Shown here: positions 19,223-26,607 of the stretch, in pieces
How positions within the stretch are numbered: the first letter of the stretch is position 1
Layout of the letters: each line of letters begins with the position of its first letter
Source of the DNA: an uncultured Sphingomonadaceae bacterium
Lineage (GTDB): Bacteria > Pseudomonadota > Alphaproteobacteria > Sphingomonadales > Sphingomonadaceae
DNA: 64,000 nucleotides
Direction of reading: 5' to 3'
Assembly: GCA_947499255.1 (NCBI GenBank)
Contig: CANMNF010000002.1
Span: 322,430-386,429 of the forward strand
The notes under the pieces: model-generated
Databases searched by the model: none
Seen by the model: the letters and a program-made list of their open reading frames with translations, nothing else
Told to the model about the DNA's origin: nothing
Translations under genes and position numbers: made by a program

Positions 19223-19251
19223 TTTAATAAGGCTTTGCTAGATCGCGGGTA

Positions 19252-20193
19252 ATGTCAGCGATTCTCAACGAACATCTGAACTATCTTGCGCTTGCTGGCC
19301 GTAGCGAGACCTATAATCGCGCGATCGCCAAATCGATTCGAGAAGGCGATGTTGTGGCCGATCTTGGCTGCGGCTTTGGTGTCTTGGGGCTTGCCTGCCT
19401 GCGCGCCGGTGCATCACATATTTATGGCATTGATCGTTCCGATGCGATTGAAATTGCGCGCGAAACGGTTCGCCGCGAAGGCTTGGAAGACCGTTATACC
19501 TGCATTCGGGGATCGACATACGATACCGATTTGCCGCAACCGGTGGATGCCATCATTTGTGATCACATTGGCTGGTTCGGCTTTGATTATGGCATCATCG
19601 CGATGCTGCGCGATGCCAAGAAACGGCTGCTGAAACCCGGCGGCACTATCCTTCCACGCACGTTGCAGCTGATGATTGCCAGCACCGATTCGCACGATGC
19701 CCGCAATCTGGCGGATGCTTGGCAGCGCGATCCTGTCCCCCAAGAATATCGCTGGCTCGATAGCCATGGGCTCAACACCAAACACGCCCACAATTTCACA
19801 GTCGAAGAAATCGCCAGCGCGCCGCAAATGCTCGGCGAAATCGATCTCACCGCTGATGAGCCTGATGAATTCATCTTCTCGGCAACGCTAACTGCTGCGC
19901 GTGCGCATACAATGCAAGGTATCGCGGGATGGTTTGCTTGCGAATTGGCGCAGGATGTGTGGCTGACCAATTCGCCCATTGCCGAAGGCGCAATCGCCCG
20001 CAATCAGGTGTATCTGCCATGCCGCAAACCCATCGCATTGGCGGCGGGAGACGAAGTGCAGGTCACTTTGCGCTTCCGGTTTGACAATGAGATGTTCGTT
20101 TGGAGCATACGCGGCCCCGATGGTCGGCGGCAGAAAATGTCGACTTGGAAAAGCCTTATTCTGAACAAAGATGATCTGGGGCAAAGCGCGTAA
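19252..20193 (+). CDS. PRMT-like SAM-dependent methyltransferase of the lasso locus
   Basis: A 313-residue class I methyltransferase. Motif I is VVADLGCGFGVLGLACLRAGA (about residues 33-53), followed by an acidic residue in IYGIDRS. The arrangement, including KKRLLKPGGTILPRT (near residue 125) and a C-terminal beta-barrel-like half, resembles protein arginine methyltransferases. The 'double-E' loop is altered: the usual SE-x-MG-x6-E reads CDHIGWFGFDYG, with Asp in place of both Glu. The stop overlaps the kinase start by 1 nt (TAATG). Likely substrate is the precursor or the mature lasso peptide; modification of an Arg is only a hypothesis. Confidence 0.8.
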   Translation: MSAILNEHLNYLALAGRSETYNRAIAKSIREGDVVADLGCGFGVLGLACLRAGASHIYGIDRSDAIEIARETVRREGLEDRYTCIRGSTYDTDLPQPVDAIICDHIGWFGFDYGIIAMLRDAKKRLLKPGGTILPRTLQLMIASTDSHDARNLADAWQRDPVPQEYRWLDSHGLNTKHAHNFTVEEIASAPQMLGEIDLTADEPDEFIFSATLTAARAHTMQGIAGWFACELAQDVWLTNSPIAEGAIARNQVYLPCRKPIALAAGDEVQVTLRFRFDNEMFVWSIRGPDGRRQKMSTWKSLILNKDDLGQSA

Positions 20194-21047
20194 TGCCATT
20201 GCAATTGCAAACTGGTGAGCCGCGCGCTCAGGCCCCATTGCCTGATCGACCCTTTGATCATTGGGTGACAGCTGATGGCGATGTGGCGGCAGAATTTTAC
20301 CGTTCGGGTGAAGGCGCATTCCTCGTGCGCTTTCCTGATCAGGCCGATTTTGAAATCACCCTTGGCAATGAAAGCCTTCGCGCTTTTCCGCTGCCCGATT
20401 TGTCCGCGCCGGCGCTGGAGACGCTTTACCGCAATTCCGTTTTGCCTATCATCGGCAACCATCTGGGCGGGTTGAATTTGCATGGTAGCGCGGTCGCAAC
20501 GCCGCATGGCGCACTCGCCTTCATGGGCCTTTCGCGTAGAGGCAAAACAACGCTGGCAGGCGCATTCGCGGCATCTGGCAATCCGTTTCTTACCGAGGAT
20601 ACTGTCGCGCTGGAGCCATCGGGTTCGGACTATCTGGTCCAGCCGATGCGGCCTGTCCTGCGCGTCTTTCATGATAGCGCGAGCTTCCTATTGGGCGATG
20701 CGCCGCAATGGGAGGATAGCGATGAAAAGCGCGAAGTGGATGCCAGCGGCACGTTGCCTTTCGCCAATGAACCCTCGCCGCTGCGCCATATTTTCCTGCT
20801 TGGTCCCGGCGAGGCGGAGACTATCACCATCGCCCGTTTGGGCGAAGCCGAAGCGATAGCCCAATTGATGCAACAAGCCTTTGTGCTGGACGTGGAAGAC
20901 AAGCCGCGCCTGCGCGCTCATTTTGAACGCGTGGCGAAGCTTGCTGGCACAGTGCCGTGTCATATGCTTGACTATCCGCGCCGCTATGATCAGTTGCCAC
21001 AAGTAATAGCGGCAATTTCGACGCTGAATACGCAAGGTGACGAATAA
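20193..21047 (+). CDS. HPr-kinase-like kinase of the lasso locus
   Basis: A 284-residue protein with the P-loop GLSRRGKTTL (Gly112 to Leu121) preceded by NLHGSAVATPHGALAFM, and the acidic FLTEDTVAL segment equivalent to the HprK metal/base site. In paeninodin-type clusters such enzymes phosphorylate the C-terminal Ser of the precursor. The precursor here ends in Ser52, so the same role is a direct inference. Length and order (methyltransferase-kinase-B1) with TAATG and zero-gap junctions show a tightly coupled operon. Phosphotransferase-system HPr is not suggested by the context. Confidence 0.85.
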   Translation: MPLQLQTGEPRAQAPLPDRPFDHWVTADGDVAAEFYRSGEGAFLVRFPDQADFEITLGNESLRAFPLPDLSAPALETLYRNSVLPIIGNHLGGLNLHGSAVATPHGALAFMGLSRRGKTTLAGAFAASGNPFLTEDTVALEPSGSDYLVQPMRPVLRVFHDSASFLLGDAPQWEDSDEKREVDASGTLPFANEPSPLRHIFLLGPGEAETITIARLGEAEAIAQLMQQAFVLDVEDKPRLRAHFERVAKLAGTVPCHMLDYPRRYDQLPQVIAAISTLNTQGDE

Positions 21048-21335
21048 ATGGAATTGAGCGATGTGGTCTGTGGCTCGGACGATGTGGTTGCGCGCGAAGT
21101 GGCCGGCGAAGCGGTTTTGCTCAACTTATCGAGCGGCACCTATTTCGGTCTGAATGATACTGGCAGCATGTTCTGGCAACTGATCGATGAAGACAGCGCC
21201 TCGCTTGCAGATATCTGCGATGCGATTGAAGAGGAATATGATGTCGATCGCGCCGATGTGGAACGGGATGTGATAGCATTGGCCGAAGAGCTAATCGAAC
21301 ACGGCCTGATTATGGTTGAGGATGAGGAAGACTAA
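21048..21335 (+). CDS. Lasso peptide B1 protein (PqqD-like leader-binding protein)
   Basis: A 95-residue RiPP recognition element of PqqD type: early beta strands (VVAREVAGEAVLLNLSSGTYFGLNDTGSMFWQLI) followed by a three-helix region (LADICDAIEEEYDVDRADVERDVIALAEELIEHGLI) and an acidic end. It binds the Tyr/Pro/Leu motif of the precursor leader and presents it to B2. The ATG directly follows the kinase stop codon without a gap. The stop overlaps the convergent ABC transporter gene by 4 nt. Confidence 0.92.
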   Translation: MELSDVVCGSDDVVAREVAGEAVLLNLSSGTYFGLNDTGSMFWQLIDEDSASLADICDAIEEEYDVDRADVERDVIALAEELIEHGLIMVEDEED

Positions 21336-23002
21336 ACCTCTTTTACCGCATCCACGCCGGGCACTTCATATGCGCCGCCATCGGCAATTTCGATAATCCT
21401 GTCGGCCAAAGCCAAGCTTGCACGGCGATGCGTGACAATAATCACGGTACGCCCGGTAAGCGCTGATCTGCACGCCTCCACAAACGCAGCTTCACCATCC
21501 AGATCATACATCGATGTCGCTTCATCGAAGATCAGGATTGGCGGATCGAGAATAAGCGCGCGGGCCAAAGCAATGCGCTGGCGCTGACCACCTGACAGCC
21601 TTACGCCGTGATCGCCAATCTGCGTGTCGAGGCCTTCGGGCAGATGCGCAACAAAATCCTGCGCCTGCGCCAGGCCCGCCGCCTTTGCGATTTGCGCATC
21701 GCTGACATCGTCCAAGCCAAAGGCTATATTGTCCCGCACGCTGCCATTAAACAGCAGCGCGCGTTGCGGGACCAGGCCGATTTGCCGCCGCAAATGCTGA
21801 ACCTGCAATGTGCCAATATCTGCGCCATCCAGCACAATTCGCCCCGATTGCGGCGCATAATAGCGCAGCAGCAGATGGATCAGCGTCGATTTGCCCGCAC
21901 CATTTTGGCCGGTCAGCGCGATAATTTCCCCCGGAGCAATGGCCAGATCGACATCGTGCAACGGCCCCTCACGCCCCGGATACGCGAAAGTGACTTTTTC
22001 AAACGCGATGCTCCCCGTTGACCGTGCAGGCACTGCGCCGCTGGCATATCCTTCCTCAATCGGTTCAGCGAGGACGCCTTCCAGCCGCTCCAACGTGCCG
22101 CGCGCCCATTGAAACTTGCCATAAAAATCTGCCAGCGCGCCAACCGGGCGCGTCAAAAGAGCAGCATAAAGGAGGAAGGCGAACAGCTCACCGGCGCTTT
22201 TTTCGTCAGAGACAAGTTCTTCACCCAAAACCAGGATCAGCAAAATTGCAGCAATCGCAGCCACCAATGCGATGATTGGGCCAAGCATGGCCGAAATGCG
22301 ATCCTGCGCAAAACTAAGCGCGCGCACCTCTTCGGCTAAATGGGCATAATTGCGGCGCTGGCGATCTTCCACGGCAAAGGATTTTATCGCGGGCAGCATC
22401 TCAAGATCTTCTTCCGCCGCCGTCATCAAAGCCGCATCAGCTGCCCGCGCGCGCGCTGCCAAAACCCGCAATCGTCGCCCCACCAGCTTCAGCGCAATCG
22501 TAAAGACTGGCACCAGCACCGGAATGAACAGCGCCAGCATGGGATCGATGGCGAACAACAGGATAATCGCGCCCAGCGCTGTCAACACCATGGAAGGCGC
22601 ACTGGCGAGCGTACTGGTGAGGAAAGTGCTGAGATTGTTGACCTCATAGGTCATCAAAGCCAGCAAATCGCCTTGCTTGCTGCGATCATGAAAGCCCATC
22701 GGCAGGCCTTGCACATGCGCATAAGCTTCCAGCCGAAGATCAGCGAGCACCCGGCCCGATGTCCGTGCAGATACGATGGCCGCCGCAATGCCCAGAACGC
22801 TGGTCAGCACCAAAGCGCCGATCAACAGGCCAACGATCAGCGGCAAATCAATCGCTCCATCAGCGATCACACCGCCCAACAATTGTCCGGCAAGCCACGG
22901 GATCGCCAGTAAGGCGAGCGAGCTGATCAGAGTGAGCGCGCTAATCAATGCGATTTGATTGCGATAAGGTGCAGCGCGGCGCAGCAGAAATCCGATCCCC
23001 AT
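21332..23002 (-). CDS. ABC transporter, fused membrane and ATPase domains, likely lasso exporter
   Basis: A 556-residue half-transporter: six hydrophobic segments in residues 1-300, then the ATPase domain. Walker A is TGQNGAGKST, the signature LSGGQRQRI, Walker B ILIFDEATS and the H-loop VTHRRAS, all intact. No N-terminal C39 peptidase domain is present, as expected for a lasso D protein, where B2 does the cleavage. It would act as a homodimer exporting the mature peptide and giving self-protection. Its ATG overlaps the nucleotidyltransferase stop (TGATG), so those two are coupled. Confidence 0.88.
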   Translation of the reverse strand: MGIGFLLRRAAPYRNQIALISALTLISSLALLAIPWLAGQLLGGVIADGAIDLPLIVGLLIGALVLTSVLGIAAAIVSARTSGRVLADLRLEAYAHVQGLPMGFHDRSKQGDLLALMTYEVNNLSTFLTSTLASAPSMVLTALGAIILLFAIDPMLALFIPVLVPVFTIALKLVGRRLRVLAARARAADAALMTAAEEDLEMLPAIKSFAVEDRQRRNYAHLAEEVRALSFAQDRISAMLGPIIALVAAIAAILLILVLGEELVSDEKSAGELFAFLLYAALLTRPVGALADFYGKFQWARGTLERLEGVLAEPIEEGYASGAVPARSTGSIAFEKVTFAYPGREGPLHDVDLAIAPGEIIALTGQNGAGKSTLIHLLLRYYAPQSGRIVLDGADIGTLQVQHLRRQIGLVPQRALLFNGSVRDNIAFGLDDVSDAQIAKAAGLAQAQDFVAHLPEGLDTQIGDHGVRLSGGQRQRIALARALILDPPILIFDEATSMYDLDGEAAFVEACRSALTGRTVIIVTHRRASLALADRIIEIADGGAYEVPGVDAVKEV

Positions 23003-24252
23003 CAGCGCGCACCAAGCCCCACGCTACGCAAAGCGATGCTGGCCAAGCGGCGCGCATGCAGCAATGGTGTGGGCCAACTGGAAGCACCCGGATATTTCTC
23101 ATGCAAATGCGTGCGCGCGGGGAAAGCATTGCCCAGCACAAAGCTTGCCTTCGCGCGCAATCCCTTGCTCGCCTGCAAATCGGTGAGAAATTCGCCGACT
23201 TGGCGGCTTTGCGTGAGATAGCGGGTCAATGCGGTTTCTTGTGGCGCCGCGCGTAGGGCTTGCAACACGTCTTGCGGGATCTCTGCCGCCAAATCGCGCT
23301 GCGCGGCTTCAAGCGCGGGCAGAACAATCCCGGCAAAATCGCGAGAAATGGCGATATCGGTCAAACGGGCCCAATCGATTGCGTCAAATTGCTGCGCCAA
23401 CAGGTGATTGTCGAGCGACCAGATCAAACGGTGGCCGCCCATCACCCGCTCTTCCCCGACGAAATACCCCTTTGCATTGTGCCATGCCTGATTGATTGCG
23501 CCTTGCACAAAGGTCAGCACATGCGGCGGCGCTTTAGCCCAAGGTGCCAGCCGAGGAAGATCGTGAGCCTCGGCAAAATATTCTGCGATTCGCAGCACCT
23601 GTTGCAATGCCGGGCTATCATTGGGTTGCCAATGCAGATCAATCGCGTGGATCATGCCGAACCCCGTGTCGAACAGCCATGTCTCTTGAAAAAACAGGCC
23701 ATGCGGGTCTTGTCGCCTGGTCCAGCCAGCAGCGCGCAGCACGGACCGGGTGGCGGCCAGATCATTGCCTTGCACCAGCAAATCAGTATCACCGCGCCTA
23801 CGCATCGCAGCATTATCATAGACACAATAGGCAAGCGCTGTGCCTTTCATCAGGCGCGTATCCACGCCACCTTTAGCGAGCGCCATCAACACCGGGACAA
23901 GCGCGGCTTTATGCGATTCTTCCCAGAAAACCTGCGATTGAGCATCGGCGCGAACGGCATCACAAAGATGCTGTGGCCAGCTGGCAAACGCTTTGGACTG
24001 TTCAGCCAGAACAAGCGCGATGCCGTGAAATTCGACCCGGCGCCACACTTGTTCCTGACACGTCCAGCCATCGGGCCACGCATCTCCTTCTCCCCGCAGC
24101 TGCGCTGCAAGAAATCCGTCTACGGCCTCTGGTGCCGGATCAAGGCTTTTCCCATCATCCACGAGCGACCTTCTAGCGCAGACTTGCGCCGCCGCCAGAG
24201 CCATGGGCAAAAAAGACACAAAGCTGTACCAGTTTGGACCCGCCATCGGCAT
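23002..24252 (-). CDS. Nucleotidyltransferase family protein of the lasso locus
   Basis: About 416 residues, of the uncharacterised nucleotidyltransferase type found in RiPP and polysaccharide loci. The core is LMKGTALAYCVYDNAAMRRR followed by GDTDLLVQGNDL, giving the two metal-binding Asp, and then ATRSVLRAAGW. A helical C-terminal half follows. The start is unsure: ATG at 24252 or 24246, or 24204 (MALAAAQVC); the frame is open to 24360 but would overlap the divergent glycosyltransferase. In the pseudomycoidin pathway a kinase and a nucleotidyltransferase act successively on the lasso C-terminus, which makes a tailoring role here plausible. Coupling to the exporter supports that. Confidence 0.75.
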   Translation of the reverse strand: MPMAGPNWYSFVSFLPMALAAAQVCARRSLVDDGKSLDPAPEAVDGFLAAQLRGEGDAWPDGWTCQEQVWRRVEFHGIALVLAEQSKAFASWPQHLCDAVRADAQSQVFWEESHKAALVPVLMALAKGGVDTRLMKGTALAYCVYDNAAMRRRGDTDLLVQGNDLAATRSVLRAAGWTRRQDPHGLFFQETWLFDTGFGMIHAIDLHWQPNDSPALQQVLRIAEYFAEAHDLPRLAPWAKAPPHVLTFVQGAINQAWHNAKGYFVGEERVMGGHRLIWSLDNHLLAQQFDAIDWARLTDIAISRDFAGIVLPALEAAQRDLAAEIPQDVLQALRAAPQETALTRYLTQSRQVGEFLTDLQASKGLRAKASFVLGNAFPARTHLHEKYPGASSWPTPLLHARRLASIALRSVGLGAR

Positions 24253-24345
24253 AGCAGAACGAGGCCTTGATCTGGCCAACTCAGGCGCGCCATGCCACAG
24301 GACCAATGCCGCGCCAGACAGCTGCCCGCACGAGTATCGAATGCC

Positions 24346-25116
24346 ATGACGACTTCGCAATTTTCGGTGATCGCTGCCCTCGATAATGAGGCGATTGCCG
24401 ATGCTTGTCTGCGCCGATCGCCCGATATCGCATCCGGCGCCATGCCGTTAAAAACGATCACAGGCGCAAGCAGCATGGCAAAAGCTTACAATAGCGGGCT
24501 TGATAGTACGCAATCCGATTATGCGGTTCTGGCGCACCAAGATGTGTATTTCCCCAAGGGCTGGCGCGATAAAGCAGCGCAGACCCTGGCCGATTTGACT
24601 GCGGCGCAGCCGGATTGGCTGGTTGCAGGCATTTATGGCGTTTCGCTGGAGGGCAAACATATTGGCCGCGCTTGGGACGTGACCATGGGTCTGGAGCTGG
24701 GGCATGGTGGGTTTGCGCCAACACCGGTGCAATCGCTGGATGAGCTGGTGCTGATCTTGCGGCGGGGCAGCGGATATCGCTTCGATGCAAACCTCCCGCA
24801 TTTCCACCTTTACGGCACCGATATTGTGCAATCCGCATGGGCTATGGGCCGCAGCGCTTGGGCGGTGGAGCTGCCCGTGGTGCACAATAACCGCCCGATT
24901 GTATCGCTCGCAGGCGGGTATTTGCAGGCGTATCGTTATGCGCGTGAGAAATGGCGCGACAAGCTGCCGATAGAAACTTGCGTGACGACGCTTACCCGCA
25001 ATCCGCTACCCTTATGGCGCGCACGCTGGCGGCGCAGACATGTGACACAGCGCGGGGCCGAATTACAGGCAGATGCGGTGGAAGTGGCAAAGGCGGCAGG
25101 CTATGAACCCGCCTGA
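24346..25116 (+). CDS. StrF-domain-type glycosyltransferase
   Basis: A 256-residue protein with the short GT2-like layout of StrF-type glycosyltransferases: FSVIAALDNEAIADACL, then ASSMAKAYNSGLD and AVLAHQDVYFPKGW (the HQDV acidic motif), and the acceptor-side FHLYGTDIVQSAW. It would transfer a sugar to a lipid-linked glycan, or possibly to the lasso peptide, next to whose genes it lies. ATG at 24346 is chosen because similarity begins there; the ribosome binding site is weak. The flippase starts 21 nt later, so it probably belongs to the polysaccharide group. Confidence 0.75.
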   Translation: MTTSQFSVIAALDNEAIADACLRRSPDIASGAMPLKTITGASSMAKAYNSGLDSTQSDYAVLAHQDVYFPKGWRDKAAQTLADLTAAQPDWLVAGIYGVSLEGKHIGRAWDVTMGLELGHGGFAPTPVQSLDELVLILRRGSGYRFDANLPHFHLYGTDIVQSAWAMGRSAWAVELPVVHNNRPIVSLAGGYLQAYRYAREKWRDKLPIETCVTTLTRNPLPLWRARWRRRHVTQRGAELQADAVEVAKAAGYEPA

Positions 25117-25137
25117 CTTGTGCAGCGGAGCCTGCTA

Positions 25138-26592
25138 ATGGCTGTTGCACGCAATAGCGCGTATTCTTTTGCCGGAATGGCCGTGCCGGTATTGGTGTCG
25201 ATTGTCACTGTACCGTTTTACATCGCTCAAATCGGCGCAGACCGGTATGGCGCGCTGGCGATTGCATGGCTGATATTAGGATATTTCGGGCAAGCGGATT
25301 TTGGCGCCGGGCGCGCCGTCATGCAGCGCATCGCTTCCATGAAAGACGAAGGCCCCGACAAAATGGCCAGCGCGCTATGGTCTGCTTTGACCAGCATGAT
25401 CGGGTTTGGTGCGGTTGGTGCAATCATCCTTTTCGGCTTTTCCTATTGGTATTTCGCCGCAGCATTTCAGGTTGCCGAAGGGCTGCGCGCGGAGATTCTT
25501 TCCGCGGTGTGGCTGCTTGCCCTTTGCACACCGCTTGTGTTCCTCAATGGCGTGGTGGCCGGGGCCTTGATGGGGATTGAGCGGTTCGGCCTTGTCGCCA
25601 TCGGACAGGTGGTGGGCAATTCATGTATCCTGATCTTCCCTTTGCTCACCGCCTATTTCATCACCATCGATCTTTCAGCACTGATCATGGCTGCGTTTAT
25701 CGCGCGGGCGCTGGGGATGCTGATTATCCTTATGGGCGCATGGCATGCGATCTTGCGGGGCCATCGCGCCACTTTTTCAAAATCAGAATTTGCCCGGCTT
25801 GCCCGCTTTGGCGGCTGGGCGATGATCTCCGCGCTGGTCGGACCGCTTATGGTGATTGCCGATAGATTTGTAATTGGAGCGATAGAGAACGCCGCCGCCG
25901 TTGCTGCCTATGCCATCCCCTTCCAAATCGCGAGCAGGCTGCTGATGGCACCTGTATCCGTTGTGCAAGCCTTGTTCCCGCGCTTTGCTGCAGAAAGCGA
26001 TACAGCGGCGCGCGATAGATGTGAGGCGTTCACGGTATTTATCGCGCTGCTGTTTGCACCGGTTATCGTGGGGATCATTTGCCTTTCAGAACCCTTGTTA
26101 GATTTGTGGCTGGGCGCAGCGCTGGACCCGCGCTCTATCGCAGTGGCGCAGATTGTTCTGCTTGGCGTTTGGTTCAATGCCATTGCTCATGTCGCCTTTG
26201 CGTTTGTGCAAGCGCGCGGCGATCCGCGATTTACCGGCCTGCTGCATCTGGCCGAGCTTCCATTTTATGCAGGCTTGTTGTTCATACTTGGCGCGCAATA
26301 TGGCTTGGCCGGGTTTGCCGCGGCCTATGCTGTGCGCTGCGGGGTTGATTGCGGCATTTTGATGCACCGCGCACAGGCGCTGACCAAGCAGGCGGTCGGC
26401 AAAATCGCCATGCCGATTGCATTGCTAATATGCGCCATGTTTGCGGCAAATATGCTCGAAAGCTGGATCGCCTTGTTTGTGGGCGCTTGCGTTCTTGGCC
26501 TGACATCGCTCGCGATCCTTGCTGTCTATATGCCAGCAAGAATTCGCGAGCGTGTCATGGCATTGCCGCTTTTGCAGCGGTTTGCGGGATAA
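25138..26592 (+). CDS. Wzx-type oligosaccharide flippase
   Basis: A 484-residue MOP-superfamily membrane protein with about 12-14 hydrophobic helices. The N-terminus (NSAYSFAGMAVPVLVSIVTV) and the D-F-G-A-G-R loop (GQADFGAGRAVMQRIA) resemble polysaccharide flippases. It moves lipid-linked repeat units across the inner membrane. ATG at 25138 with GGAG at 25126-25129 is preferred over the GTG at 25120. It follows the StrF-type glycosyltransferase closely and ends convergently with the spike fibre gene 15 nt away. Confidence 0.85.
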   Translation: MAVARNSAYSFAGMAVPVLVSIVTVPFYIAQIGADRYGALAIAWLILGYFGQADFGAGRAVMQRIASMKDEGPDKMASALWSALTSMIGFGAVGAIILFGFSYWYFAAAFQVAEGLRAEILSAVWLLALCTPLVFLNGVVAGALMGIERFGLVAIGQVVGNSCILIFPLLTAYFITIDLSALIMAAFIARALGMLIILMGAWHAILRGHRATFSKSEFARLARFGGWAMISALVGPLMVIADRFVIGAIENAAAVAAYAIPFQIASRLLMAPVSVVQALFPRFAAESDTAARDRCEAFTVFIALLFAPVIVGIICLSEPLLDLWLGAALDPRSIAVAQIVLLGVWFNAIAHVAFAFVQARGDPRFTGLLHLAELPFYAGLLFILGAQYGLAGFAAAYAVRCGVDCGILMHRAQALTKQAVGKIAMPIALLICAMFAANMLESWIALFVGACVLGLTSLAILAVYMPARIRERVMALPLLQRFAG

Positions 26593-26607
26593 GGCCGAAA
26601 ACTCTCC

